NCBI RefSeq assembly: GCF_014650775.1
Contig: NZ_BMVP01000018.1
Location: 34,431-98,430, forward strand
Source of the DNA: Streptomyces cirratus
Lineage (GTDB): Bacteria; Actinomycetota; Actinomycetes; Streptomycetales; Streptomycetaceae
Direction: 5' to 3'
DNA: 64,000 nt
Shown here: one piece after another, positions 25,071 through 33,941 of the stretch
Layout of the letters: every line of letters begins with the position of its first letter
How positions within the stretch are numbered: the stretch's first letter is position 1
Notes under the pieces: generated by a model
Seen by the model: the letters and a program-made list of their open reading frames with translations, nothing else
Database searches by the model: none
Told to the model about the DNA's origin: nothing
Position numbers and translations under genes: made by a program

Positions 25071-26327
25071 CTACAGGTCGTCGGAGAGCACCGTGTCTTG
25101 CGCCTTGCGGCGGCGTCCCCAGCGCTTGTTCGCCATTTGGACGTCGGCCTGCGCCGATGACGACTCCTCCAGGGGGGTGAGCGTGAGGACCTCCGTCTTC
25201 GCGAGCGGCTCCGGGGACGAGGAGGCAGCGGTAGCCGTGGGTGCCGATACGGCCGAGGATCCCGAGGGGATGTCCACGATGAGCGGTACCAGACGTTCGC
25301 CGCGAGCCTTGGCGTCACTACTGGCATCGCCCCTGGCGTCGTTCTGGCCCTTGGCCTCGCTCTGGTTCTTGCCCTTGCGCACCCGCCACAGCCCCCGGGA
25401 CTGGAGGGCGGTGCCGAGGTTGTTCAGGACCCGGCCCTCGTCGTCGCTCATCTCGGCGAACCGGGCGGCGGCCTGCTGGTGTGCGTCGATGGCCTCGTCG
25501 AACCGCCGCACCTGCTGCAGGGCCATGCCCAGGTTGTTCAGGGCCCGGCCCTCGCCCTCGTGGTCACCGAGTTCCGTGAACCGGGCGGCGGCCTGCTGGT
25601 GCGCGTCGATGGCTTCCTCGAACCGCCGCACCTGCTGCAAAGCCGTACCCAGGTTGTTCAGGGCCCGGCCCTCACCGTCATGGTCACCCAGCTCGGCGAA
25701 CCGGGCGGCGGCCTGCTGGTGAGCGTCGATGGCTTCCTCGAACCGCCGCACCTGCTGCAAAGCCGTACCCAGGTTGTTCAGGGCCCGGCCCTCACCGTCA
25801 TGGTCACCCAGCTCGGCGAACCGGGCGGCGGCCTGCTGGTGAGCGTCGATGGCCTCGTCGAACCGCCGCACCTGCTGCGAAGCCGTGCCGAGGTTGTTCA
25901 GGGCCTGCCCCTCGCGGTGGTGGTCGCCCAGCGCGGTGAACCGGGCGGCGGCCTGCTGGTGTGCGTCGATGGCTTCCTCGAACCGCCGCACCTGCTGCGA
26001 AGCCGTCCCCAGGTTGTTCAGGGCCTGCCCCTCGCGGTGGTGGTCGCCCAGCTCGGCGAACCGGGCGGCGGCCTGCTGGTGTGCGTCGATGGCCTCGTCG
26101 AACCGCTGCACCTGCTGCAAAGCCGTGCCGAGGTTGTTCAGGGCCTGCCCTTCGGCATGGGGCTCGCCCAGCTCGCGGCATGTGACGAGGTCCTGCTGGT
26201 GGGCCTCGATGGCCTCGTCGAACCGCTGCACCTGCTGCAAGGCGACGCCGAGGCTGTTCAGCGCCCGGCTCTCGCCATGGCGTTCGCCCAGTTCGCGGCA
26301 AATTATCAGATCCTGCTGATAGCTCAT
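25071..26327 (-). CDS. Tetratricopeptide-repeat protein with near-identical repeats
   Basis: The 418-residue protein is almost entirely TPR from residues 1 to about 300. Eight or so 40-residue units follow the pattern AIDAHQQAAARFAELGDHDG, EGRALNNLGTALQQVRRFEE. A charged, Ser/Ala-rich C-terminal tail of about 110 residues (KGKNQSEAKGQNDARGDA) ends in basic RWGRRRK. ATG 26327 has an ideal GGGAGG just upstream. The protein nevertheless begins inside a TPR helix (MSYQQDLIICRELGERHG), so it may be the detached C-terminal part of a larger TPR protein. TPR solenoids bind protein partners. No partner is evident here. Confidence 0.85.
   Translation of the reverse strand: MSYQQDLIICRELGERHGESRALNSLGVALQQVQRFDEAIEAHQQDLVTCRELGEPHAEGQALNNLGTALQQVQRFDEAIDAHQQAAARFAELGDHHREGQALNNLGTASQQVRRFEEAIDAHQQAAARFTALGDHHREGQALNNLGTASQQVRRFDEAIDAHQQAAARFAELGDHDGEGRALNNLGTALQQVRRFEEAIDAHQQAAARFAELGDHDGEGRALNNLGTALQQVRRFEEAIDAHQQAAARFTELGDHEGEGRALNNLGMALQQVRRFDEAIDAHQQAAARFAEMSDDEGRVLNNLGTALQSRGLWRVRKGKNQSEAKGQNDARGDASSDAKARGERLVPLIVDIPSGSSAVSAPTATAASSSPEPLAKTEVLTLTPLEESSSAQADVQMANKRWGRRRKAQDTVLSDDL
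25500..26220. repeat. 120-bp tandem repeats inside the TPR gene
   Basis: A 120-bp unit, visible from the recurring GAACCGC(C/T)GCACCTGCTGC, starts at intervals of exactly 120 (near 25500, 25620, 25740, 25860, 25980, 26100, 26220). The copies at 25620 and 25740 are identical except at their ends. This indicates recent unequal crossing-over or gene conversion. Confidence 0.9.
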
Positions 26328-26542
26328 GGTGCCTCCCAGGAGTCGCGCCGTTCTTGGCGACACTCTCAGCAACCAGCCAAACGCGGACGACCGCAACCGG
26401 TTCGGGGCCGGTGGCACCCAACCGAATGGTGCTTTCGCCTGTCTGGCGGAGGCGGCTGCCCCCAACTGCCCAGCCGGCTCCCTGCCGGCCCCGCGTCCGG
26501 ACGGAGGCGGCGATCACGGCGCGCCGGGAGGGCAGCCGGAGG

Positions 26543-27118
26543 TCAGCGCATGCGGACGGTGATCCCGGGGAGCGGTATGTCGGACAGGTCGAGCTGGAGC
26601 CCCGTCACGGTCAGGTAGGTCTGGGAGTCACTGAGGGTGTCGGACGGTGCCTGGGTCTTCCCGCGGGTGCTCACCAGCAGGTACCAGCCCCCGCGCTTGT
26701 AGCTGCGTGAGGCGTCGGCGCTGTCGCCGTTCGGGTTCAGCACCCAGCCCTGGCGCTCCAGGTCGGCGCAGATCGCGTGCATCTCCGACTGTGCGGCGGT
26801 CTTCTCGCGGACGGCCGTCCAGCCCGTCCTGTTCGAGTCGGCGCCGGCCGCGACGGTCGGACGGCCCTGTGCGGGATCCAGGCCCGCCGCGCTGACCGCG
26901 GTCCGGATCACCTCGTCCACGGCCTCCCGTGTGAGGGGCGGTGACGTGGACTCCGGTGTGGGCGCCGCCGTGGACGGGCGGGGCGTGGAATCGGGCGCGC
27001 CCAGGTGAACGCGCCCGTCGTCGTCTATCTGGATGTGGTCCGGCAGGGCCACGGCGGCCAGACTCACGATCAAGGTCGCGGCCAGCCCGATCCACACCCT
27101 CCTCAACAGCGCGTTCAA
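26543..27118 (-). CDS. Single-pass membrane-anchored protein of unknown function
   Basis: The 191-residue product starts at TTG 27118, chosen for the GGGGGAG seven bases upstream. An N-terminal anchor (RVWIGLAATLIVSLAAVALP) is followed by a Pro/Thr-rich linker. The extracytoplasmic domain contains KTAAQSEMHAICADLERQGW and SYKRGGWYLLVSTRG. No family is recognised. It follows the same orientation as the TPR gene, with a 215-base gap that shows nothing else. Confidence 0.65.
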   Translation of the reverse strand: MNALLRRVWIGLAATLIVSLAAVALPDHIQIDDDGRVHLGAPDSTPRPSTAAPTPESTSPPLTREAVDEVIRTAVSAAGLDPAQGRPTVAAGADSNRTGWTAVREKTAAQSEMHAICADLERQGWVLNPNGDSADASRSYKRGGWYLLVSTRGKTQAPSDTLSDSQTYLTVTGLQLDLSDIPLPGITVRMR

Positions 27119-27435
27119 CGCGAGACTCCCCCCCGAGTGATCATTCAGAGGAAGTCTCACACATACTGCTCGGCGCCCGGCGGCCGTTGCAGGTGCCCTT
27201 CGCTTCAAGGTGGCCGACAGCAACGCGAGGGCGGCACGTTCAACTGCCGTGGGGATACGCGCTGTTCGAAGAGCCGGCCGCGAAGTCCGGCAATGCTGCT
27301 GATCGCGGACCAGCACGCCTCCACCGGCGCCTTGCCCCTGGCCATCGGCGGGGATTGCCGGCTGCCCGCAGCACGCGTGAGAAAGGCAAGGAGGTCATTG
27401 CCCACTCCTTGCCACTACCAACATATAGCGCACAG
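27119..27435. other. Intergenic stretch upstream of rox
   Basis: There is no convincing gene in this region. TATAGC at 27425-27430 sits just before the rifamycin-associated element and could be a -10 hexamer, but no good -35 partner at normal spacing is visible. Confidence 0.4.
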
Positions 27436-27456
27436 GGGGTCTTGCGGCAAGGCCCC
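27436..27456. promoter_or_regulatory. Rifamycin-associated element (RAE)
   Basis: A palindrome with core CTTGCGGCAAG is flanked by GGGGT and GCCCC, about 95 bases before rox. This matches the conserved inverted repeat known as the RAE, found upstream of rifamycin-inactivating genes in actinomycetes and linked to their rifampin induction. Confidence 0.85.
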
Positions 27457-27549
27457 GGTGATGCCGCAGAATCTGCGACCGCCCCGGAAACTGCCGGTCG
27501 GCGGCCACACAGCAGCCGGGCGTTGCAACACGCTCGATGGGGGTTTCTC

Positions 27550-29013
27550 ATGACGAACACAGACATGGCCGTGAACGCAGACCTGGACGCAGAAGTGATC
27601 GTGGCCGGTGGAGGCCCGACCGGCCTGATGTTGGCGGGCGAGCTGCGCCTGCACGGCGTGCGGGTGCTCGTACTGGAGAAGGAGACGGAGCCGATCAGGC
27701 AGTCCCGCGCCCAGGGGCTCCACGCCCGCAGCATCGAGGTCATGGCACAGCGCGGTCTGCTGGACCGGTTCCTCGCGCTCGGCAAGCAGTACACGGTCGG
27801 CGGCTTCTTCGCCGGGCTCGCCAAGTCCTGGCCGGAGCGGATGGACACCGCGCATCCGTACGTCCTGCACATCCCGCAGACCACCACCGAGCGGCTGCTG
27901 ACCGAGCACGCCGTCGAGGCCGGCGCAGAGATCCGGCGCGGCTGCGAGGTGACCGGGCTGGAGCAGGACGACCAAGGGGTGAGCGTCGAGCTGGCCGACG
28001 GTACGTGGCTGCGCTCGCGCTACGTCGTCGGCTGCGACGGCGGCCGCAGCACGGTGCGCAAGCTGCTCGGTGTCGCCTTCCCCGGCGAGCCGTCCCGGGT
28101 CGAGACGCTGCTGGGCGTGATGAAGCTGGACGTGGAGCCGCAGACGCTGGCCGCCGTGACGGCCGAAGTGCGAAAGACCCAGCTGCGGTTCGGTGCCATG
28201 CCCATGGAGGACGGGGAGTACCGGGTCATCGTGCCCGCCGAGGGGGTGGCGGAGGACCGTGTCGCCGCGCCGACCCTGGGGGAGTTCAAACAGCAGCTGC
28301 GGGCGTACGGCGGCACCGATTTCGGCGCACACTCGCCACGCTGGCTCTCCCGCTTCGGCGACGCGACCCGGCAGGCCGAGCAGTACCGGGTCGGCCGGGT
28401 GCTGCTGGCCGGCGACGCGGCGCACATCCACCCGCCGACCGGCGGCCAGGGCCTCAACCTCGGCATCCAGGACGCGTTCAACCTGGGCTGGAAGCTGGCC
28501 GCGGAGGTCTGCGGCTGGGCACCGGAAGGCCTGCTCGACAGCTACCACGGCGAACGGCACCCGGTGGCGGCCGACGTGCTGGACAACACCCGCGCGCAGA
28601 TCCAGCTGATGTCGTCCGAGCCGGGGGCGCAGGCGGTGCGCCGGCTGATGGCGGAACTGGTGGAGTTCGAGGAGGTGAACCGGTACCTCATCGAGAAGAT
28701 CAGCGCGATCGCGATCCGCTACGACTTCGGTCCTGGCCACGACCTCCTCGGCCGTCGGCTGCGGGACGTCCGGCTGAAGCGGGGCCGTCTGTACGACCTG
28801 ACGCACGAGGGCCGCGGCCTGCTCCTCGACCAGAGCGGCCGCCTCTCGGTGGCCGGCTGGGCGGACCGCGTCGACCACGTCGTCGACGTCAGCGAAGAAC
28901 TCGACGCGCCCGCGGTACTGCTGCGACCGGACGGCCACGTCGCCTGGGTCGGCGAGGACCAGCAGGATCTCCTCGCCCACCTCCCCGCATGGTTCGGCAC
29001 TGCCACGACCTGA
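27550..29013 (+). CDS. rox: Rifampin monooxygenase Rox
   Basis: This 487-residue class A flavoprotein monooxygenase matches, as far as I recall it, Rox of Streptomyces venezuelae over its full length. It has the FAD motif VIVAGGGPTGLMLAGELRLH (from residue 16), RQSRAQGLHARSIEVM, the NADPH/FAD motif VVGCDGGRSTVRKLLG and the second FAD motif VLLAGDAAHIHPPTGGQGLN. A thioredoxin-like C-terminal tail contains DAPAVLLRPDGHVAWVG. Rox hydroxylates rifamycins at the naphthyl group, linearising and inactivating them. The RAE upstream supports this identity over a generic hydroxylase. It is monocistronic. It may instead act on another aromatic, but the match makes rifamycin most likely. Confidence 0.9.
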   Translation: MTNTDMAVNADLDAEVIVAGGGPTGLMLAGELRLHGVRVLVLEKETEPIRQSRAQGLHARSIEVMAQRGLLDRFLALGKQYTVGGFFAGLAKSWPERMDTAHPYVLHIPQTTTERLLTEHAVEAGAEIRRGCEVTGLEQDDQGVSVELADGTWLRSRYVVGCDGGRSTVRKLLGVAFPGEPSRVETLLGVMKLDVEPQTLAAVTAEVRKTQLRFGAMPMEDGEYRVIVPAEGVAEDRVAAPTLGEFKQQLRAYGGTDFGAHSPRWLSRFGDATRQAEQYRVGRVLLAGDAAHIHPPTGGQGLNLGIQDAFNLGWKLAAEVCGWAPEGLLDSYHGERHPVAADVLDNTRAQIQLMSSEPGAQAVRRLMAELVEFEEVNRYLIEKISAIAIRYDFGPGHDLLGRRLRDVRLKRGRLYDLTHEGRGLLLDQSGRLSVAGWADRVDHVVDVSEELDAPAVLLRPDGHVAWVGEDQQDLLAHLPAWFGTATT

Positions 29014-29257
29014 CCCGCACCGCCGCACGCCTCCCAGGTTCGTGGCCGCCGCCGGCCGGATCATGCGCTCTCCTCTCACCGCGTGGGGGTTTTCGACGAC
29101 GACCGCACGTGCCGGGGCGGTCACGCTGCGCGTTCCGCGCCGTTGCCGCGCCGCCGGGGCCGGTCGGCCGGACGCCGGGAGGGCCGGAAATCGTGTGCCC
29201 ACGCCACCTGCCCGCGGTTACCCTGCTTCGTCGGAACAGGCCGCGGAGGAACCCATC

Positions 29258-29800
29258 ATGACCAGCACGAAGTCGTCGTTTCCGGAGCGGATCGAGCTCA
29301 AGGGAGAAGGTCTCGTCCTGCGGGACTGGACGGAGGCGGACCTGGCCGCGATGCCGGGACTCTTCGATCACCCCGACATCGCCTACTGGACACCGATCGT
29401 CTCCCCCTTCGACGACGCGGCCGCCCGCGCGCGCCTGGACCGGGACCGGAAGCTGCGGGCGGAGGGCACGACGATCCTCCTCGCCATCACCGTCGACGGC
29501 GGAGCCCCGCTCGGCGAGGTGATGCTGAGGCGTGCCCCGGAGGGAACCGAGATCGGTTACGCGGTGGGCCCGGCGCACCGCGGCCGAGGCCTGGCGGCGC
29601 GAGCCGTCCGGGTCATGTGCGCCTACGCCTTCGAGCAACTGGGCGCGGAGCAGGTGATCCTGGAACTGGAGGCGGAGAACGCCGCCAGCGTCGCCGTGGC
29701 CACCAAGGCGGGTTTCCGACTGCTCGACGTGCCGCTGATCACCGGTGAGGAGAAGGGACGGCCCTTCAGCCTGCAGACATGGGGACGCACCCGCTCCTGA
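29258..29800 (+). CDS. GNAT-family N-acetyltransferase
   Basis: The 180-residue RimJ/RimL-type acetyltransferase has acceptor-site residues near the N-terminus (LVLRDWTEADLAAM). The acetyl-CoA motif A is IGYAVGPAHRGRGLAARAVR (Q/RxxGxG/A as HRGRGLA, residues 108-114) and motif B is VILELEAENAASVAVATKAG. GGAGGA at 29245-29250 lies seven bases before ATG 29258. The acceptor is unknown. A 244-base gap separates it from rox. Confidence 0.9.
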   Translation: MTSTKSSFPERIELKGEGLVLRDWTEADLAAMPGLFDHPDIAYWTPIVSPFDDAAARARLDRDRKLRAEGTTILLAITVDGGAPLGEVMLRRAPEGTEIGYAVGPAHRGRGLAARAVRVMCAYAFEQLGAEQVILELEAENAASVAVATKAGFRLLDVPLITGEEKGRPFSLQTWGRTRS

Positions 29801-29899
29801 GGTCTCCCCGCCGCGATCGACGCCGTACAGCCGGCGACCGTCACCGCCCCTGCGTCCGGCTCCCGCGCCGTTGTCCTACCCGTTCCGTACGCTGGCAGC

Positions 29900-30814
29900 A
29901 TGCGTACGCGCCCCACTCTGAGCTGGACGCCCACCGAGGACCCGCCACCCGGCACCACGGAGCCGGCGCCGGTCGTCGACGCGCTGAGGAGCGGTGGTGT
30001 GCTGGTGCTCAGCGGGGCCGGCATCTCCACGGAGTCGGGCATCCCCGACTATCGGGGAGAGGGCGGGAGCCTGAGTCGGCACACCCCGATGACCTATCAG
30101 GAATTCGCCGCCAGTGCCCGTGCCCGGCGCCGGTACTGGGCACGCAGCCACCTCGGCTGGCGCACGTTCGGTCGGGCCCTGCCCAACGCCGGGCACCGGG
30201 CGGTGGCGGCGTTCGGGCGGCAGGGCCTGCTCGCGGGTGTGATCACCCAGAACGTCGACGGGCTGCACCAGGCCGCCGGAAGCGAGGGCGTGGTGGAACT
30301 CCACGGCAGCCTGGAGCGCGTGGTCTGCCTTTCCTGCGGCGCCCTCACCTCGCGCCGTGAGCTCGCCCGCCGGCTGGAGGAGGCCAACGCGGGCTTCGGG
30401 CCGGTGGCGGCGGCACTTAACCCGGACGGCGACGCCGACCTCACCGACGAGCAGGTCGGGGACTTCTGCGTGGCGCCCTGCCACGCGTGCGGGGGCGTCC
30501 TCAAACCGGACGTGGTGTTCTTCGGCGAGAGCGTTCCGCCGCCCCGGGTCGAGCACTGCCGCGACCTGGTCGAGGCGGCCACGTCGCTGCTGGTCCTGGG
30601 GTCCTCGCTGACGGTGATGTCGGGCTTGCGGTTCGTCCGCCAGGCGGCCCGGGCCGGGAAGCCCGTCCTGATCGTCAACCGGGATCCGACCCGGGGTGAC
30701 CGGCACGCCGTCACCCGGGTCGCGCTGCCCTTGGGGGCCACCCTCACCACGGTGGCCGAGCGTTTGGACGTCCCCGTGGACGTCGGATCGGAGGGACCGG
30801 CACGGCGGCCTTGA
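29900..30814 (+). CDS. Sir2-family NAD-dependent protein deacylase
   Basis: The 304-residue sirtuin has all the core motifs. GAGISTESGIPDYRG is at about residues 39-53, TQNVDGLH at about 115-122, and the catalytic His is in VVELHGSLERVVC. The zinc ligands lie in CLSCGAL and CHACGG, followed by LKPDVVFFGESVP and GSSL. It removes acyl groups from lysine using NAD. The metabolic targets are unknown. The neighbouring GNAT gene could be a functional opposite, but that is inference. The stop codon lies within the terminator stem. Confidence 0.93.
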   Translation: MRTRPTLSWTPTEDPPPGTTEPAPVVDALRSGGVLVLSGAGISTESGIPDYRGEGGSLSRHTPMTYQEFAASARARRRYWARSHLGWRTFGRALPNAGHRAVAAFGRQGLLAGVITQNVDGLHQAAGSEGVVELHGSLERVVCLSCGALTSRRELARRLEEANAGFGPVAAALNPDGDADLTDEQVGDFCVAPCHACGGVLKPDVVFFGESVPPPRVEHCRDLVEAATSLLVLGSSLTVMSGLRFVRQAARAGKPVLIVNRDPTRGDRHAVTRVALPLGATLTTVAERLDVPVDVGSEGPARRP

Positions 30815-30834
30815 GGGGGAACTCAAGGCCGCCG
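30803..30834. terminator. 13-bp stem-loop overlapping the sirtuin stop codon
   Basis: CGGCGGCCTTGAG (30803-30815) pairs with CTCAAGGCCGCCG (30822-30834) around a six-base loop. It lies between the convergent sirtuin and acyl-CoA dehydrogenase genes and fits a bidirectional terminator. Confidence 0.75.
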
Positions 30835-30927
30835 GCCCCGGCCCCGCGCGGCACGGCACGAGGCCGGCGGCTCGGCCGGGAACGGACTGCCGCAGCGTGG
30901 TGAGGGTTGTCGTCGCGCCCCGTCTCG

Positions 30928-32652
30928 TCAGGGCGCCATCTCGTACGCCCCTGCCAGTGCCTGCACGCGCGCCCAGACGCGCGCCGAGCGGTCGGCGTCG
31001 ACGACCGGGCGCCGAACCGCCCCGAGCGCCCAGCTCTGCTGGTCCGCCGTCGCGGAGTCCTTGCCGTACAGCTCCACCGCGTGGGCGGAGAAGTCCCGCA
31101 CGAGGACGGCGAACAGTTCGTCGAGCACGTCCTCGTCCAGGCCCGACAGACGTGCCTGCTCCAGGATCAGCTGGCCGTGGACGACCAGGGCGAAGAGCTG
31201 GCCCACGGCCAGGAGGAGGTCGAGGTCACGGCTCTGCTCCTCGTCGGGGGCGGCCGTCTTGACGAACTCGCACAGGGCGTCGGCCTGCTCGCGGAAACGG
31301 CCGACGTTGGGCAGGGAGGCGTACGCGTCGAAGGCAGGCCGCCAGTCGTGGAAACGTACGGAGCCCAGGCCGCGCGCGGGCCCCTGGCGGAAGAGGAACG
31401 CGTCGTCGGCCGCGTCGAGGCGGGTCGGCACGGGCGCGTAGTCGGCGGACTCCAGCAGGTGGTTGCGCATGAACTTGAGGATCAGCGCGAGGTTGACGTG
31501 GACCGTGCCCTCCAGCTTCGGCAGGCTGCGGATCTCCACGGCCGCCTGGGCGAAGTAGGTGTCCTTCTCGAAGCCCTTGGCGGCGATGACGTCCCACATG
31601 AGGTCGATGACCTTCTCGCCCTCCGTGGTCACCTTCATCTTGGTCATCGGGTTGAAGAGCAGGTAACGGCGGTCGTCGGGGCCGGCGGAGCGGAAGTAGT
31701 CGACGGCACGGTCGCTGAACAGCTTCATGCCGACGAGTCGGACATAGGCATCGGCCAGCTCACGGCGCACGTGCGGAAAGGCGGTGACGGGGCGGCCGTA
31801 GAGGATCCGGTTGTCCGCATGGGTGACGGCCTCGTACATCGCGTGCTCGCAGATGCCGATCGAGGCGGTGCAGAGGTTGAACTTGCCGACGTTGACGGTG
31901 TTGAGCGCGGCGTCGAAGGCGGCCCGGCCGGTGTGCAGGACGTCCTCGGACCGGACGGGGTAGTCGTCGAGGCGGAACTCGCTGACGTACTTGGACGAGT
32001 CGACGACGTTCTTCACCAGGTGGTACGCCGGGTGACGGCTGTCGGCGGCGAAGAAGACGTACCCCTCGGGCCCCTCGACGTCGGTGCGGCGTCCGAAGAC
32101 GGACACGAGGCCGGCGGCGTTGCCGTTGCCGATGTAGTACTTGGACCCGCGGGCGCGGAAGCCGCCTTCGCCGTCGGGGTCCAGGAGCATGTCGGTGGAG
32201 TAGATGTCGGCGCCGTGGGTCTTCTCGGACAGGCCGAACGCGAACACCTCGCCCTCGCCCAGGAGTTGCCCCGCCCGGGCGCGGGCGGCGGCGTTGTCGC
32301 TCTGCCAGACCGGGCCGAGACCGAGGATCGTCACCTGCCAGGCGTACCAGTAGTCGAGACCGTAGAAACCGAAGATCTCGTTGAGGGCGGCGATCCGCGC
32401 GGTGTCCCAGCGCTTGTCCGGATCGTCGTCGCCGGCCTCGGGCGCCGGGGTCAGGAAGGTCGCGAAGAGGCCCTCCTTCGCGGAGAACGCGAGGAAGTCC
32501 GCCAGCCAGGCCCGCGAGCGGTAGTCCTCGATCAGCTTGCGCTTGCCGCGGTCCTCGAACCAGTCGACGGTGGCGCGGAGCAGCCTGCGGGTCTCGGGGT
32601 CGAAGTGGGCGGGGTCATAGGTGCGCGGGTTGAACAGCAGCGTGTCGGTCAT
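30928..32652 (-). CDS. Acyl-CoA dehydrogenase/oxidase-like flavoprotein
   Basis: The 574-residue product is longer than standard acyl-CoA dehydrogenases (about 390) and closer to acyl-CoA oxidase-like members. The N-terminal helical domain is followed by the FAD/substrate region FAFGLSEKTHGADIYSTDML, then YYIGNGNAAGLVSVFGRR. The C-terminal helical part contains CTASIGICEHAMYEAVTHAD and GKFNL. It oxidises an acyl-CoA at the alpha-beta bond, passing electrons to ETF or oxygen. ATG 32652 starts where the family homology begins (MTDTLLFNP). A PadR gene lies 190 bases upstream in the same orientation and probably regulates it. Confidence 0.88.
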   Translation of the reverse strand: MTDTLLFNPRTYDPAHFDPETRRLLRATVDWFEDRGKRKLIEDYRSRAWLADFLAFSAKEGLFATFLTPAPEAGDDDPDKRWDTARIAALNEIFGFYGLDYWYAWQVTILGLGPVWQSDNAAARARAGQLLGEGEVFAFGLSEKTHGADIYSTDMLLDPDGEGGFRARGSKYYIGNGNAAGLVSVFGRRTDVEGPEGYVFFAADSRHPAYHLVKNVVDSSKYVSEFRLDDYPVRSEDVLHTGRAAFDAALNTVNVGKFNLCTASIGICEHAMYEAVTHADNRILYGRPVTAFPHVRRELADAYVRLVGMKLFSDRAVDYFRSAGPDDRRYLLFNPMTKMKVTTEGEKVIDLMWDVIAAKGFEKDTYFAQAAVEIRSLPKLEGTVHVNLALILKFMRNHLLESADYAPVPTRLDAADDAFLFRQGPARGLGSVRFHDWRPAFDAYASLPNVGRFREQADALCEFVKTAAPDEEQSRDLDLLLAVGQLFALVVHGQLILEQARLSGLDEDVLDELFAVLVRDFSAHAVELYGKDSATADQQSWALGAVRRPVVDADRSARVWARVQALAGAYEMAP

Positions 32653-32842
32653 GAGGGTTCGCCTTTCGGGCCCGGGTGCGGTCCGGGCTCTGTCGGGGTC
32701 TGGCACACGGGGGTACGGAAGTGTCGGGGAAGTCGCGTCGGGCGGTTGCGGCGTCGCGGGAACGGTGGCGAGGGGGGCGGGCCGGCGAGGGGGCGCCGGA
32801 GCGGCCTGGTGGGGCGGACGGCTCGCGCGCCCGGTCGGCGGA

Positions 32843-33391
32843 CTAGGCGATCCGGCGGAGCGTGGCAAGGACGTCCTCGAGCCAGGCGAGCATCATCCGC
32901 TCGTAGGCGATACCACCTCGCAACACGACGTGTTGCAGTTCCTCACCGGCATCCGGCGCGGCGGGAGCCTCGGGGCCGGTGAAGTCCCGCAGCTCCCCCG
33001 CGAGGTAGTGGGTCAGCCGGTCGGCGTGCGCCTGGTGGTGCCTCTCGACCTCGGTGATCAGCGCGGACGGGTCGTCGAAGGCCGCGCCGCGGATCTTCAC
33101 GGCGATCTCGTGGCGCACGCTGTCGGGCTGGACGGGGTCGCGCAGCCAGGCCGAGAGCGCGGCGCGGCCGGCCGGGGTGACCGAGTGTTCCTTCTTGTCC
33201 GGTCTGGCCTGCTGTTGAACAGCGCGGACCTCGATCCAGCCGTCGTTCTCCATGCGCCTCAGCACGCGGTAGATCTGCTGGTGGGTCGCGGTCCAGAAGT
33301 AGCCGATGGACCGGTCGAACCGCCGGGCCAGCTCATAGCCGGAGCCCGGCTGCTCCAGCAGGGAGACGAGGATCGCGTGCTCAAGCGCCAT
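32843..33391 (-). CDS. PadR-family transcriptional regulator
   Basis: A 182-residue PadR regulator. The winged helix starts at the N-terminus (MALEHAILVSLLEQPGSGYE, FWTATHQQIYRVLRRMENDG). The C-terminal dimerisation helices contain VERHHQAHADRLTHYLAGEL. ATG 33391 was preferred over 33427 because PadR proteins begin MALEHAIL and a dyad overlaps the extra upstream codons. It likely represses itself and the acyl-CoA dehydrogenase. The inducer is unknown. Confidence 0.92.
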   Translation of the reverse strand: MALEHAILVSLLEQPGSGYELARRFDRSIGYFWTATHQQIYRVLRRMENDGWIEVRAVQQQARPDKKEHSVTPAGRAALSAWLRDPVQPDSVRHEIAVKIRGAAFDDPSALITEVERHHQAHADRLTHYLAGELRDFTGPEAPAAPDAGEELQHVVLRGGIAYERMMLAWLEDVLATLRRIA

Positions 33392-33405
33392 GCCCCGATC
33401 TTTGT

Positions 33406-33421
33406 ATGCAACTCGTTTCAT
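33406..33421. promoter_or_regulatory. PadR-type operator dyad
   Basis: ATGCAAC-TC-GTTTCAT has near-perfect dyad symmetry with ATG/CAT ends, as in PadR operators. It lies 15 bases upstream of the chosen PadR start. Binding by this PadR protein is inferred. Confidence 0.6.
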
Positions 33422-33486
33422 AGACAAGCGTCACCGGCCGGATGAGACACGCCTCACCCCCGGGCCCGCCCGCGCCGGGCTCTCCC

Positions 33487-33780
33487 CTACTGGCTCAGCC
33501 CCACGTCCCGCAGCTCGGCATGGACCATGTCCCCTTCTGGGACAGCCGGCCTCGGCGGCCAGGGTGACCACGCGCTGCCCACACGCTTTTCGACACCCTG
33601 TGGCGTCCGTGACTTGCCCAGTTCCGCCGGCGCCCCGGTGAGCTCGCCTGGGCCCACGACGAAGAGCACGTCGATGCCCTCGCCGCCCACGTCGGCGCCC
33701 GGCTGCGCGAACGTCAGGCCCCCCGCGAGGTCCACGTACGGCAGCCTGCCGTTCCGGTCGGAGTCCGCAGGGAGGCCGTA
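33487..33780 (-). pseudogene. Unrecognised gene fragment
   Basis: A minus-strand frame with GC-biased codons encodes RNGRLPYVDLAGGLTFAQPG, GGEGIDVLFVVGPGELTGAP and ends after EGDMVHAELRDVGLSQ. It looks protein-like but has no credible start, and the upstream sequence (33780-33941) degenerates. It may be a decayed gene. The family is not recognised. Apart from the PadR operator, nothing else is visible in 33428-33941. Confidence 0.3.
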
Positions 33781-33941
33781 GCGAGGTACCGGCCGGCGCT
33801 GGCGCCCTCCCTCGGCGAAGACCGGGGAGTCGCACCCACCGCGCCGGCACCGAGCCGGCGCCCACCGGTATCGCCCGGCTGCGTAGCCCGTCGTCCGTGG
33901 GGTAAGCGCGGCGTAACGCCGGCGAGTAGAGGAGGTCCCGC

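Noticed and set aside
25440..26330. Regular 120-bp direct repeats suggestive of a CRISPR or satellite array
   Set aside because: The repeats are contiguous, in frame and encode TPR units; there are no spacers and no cas genes.
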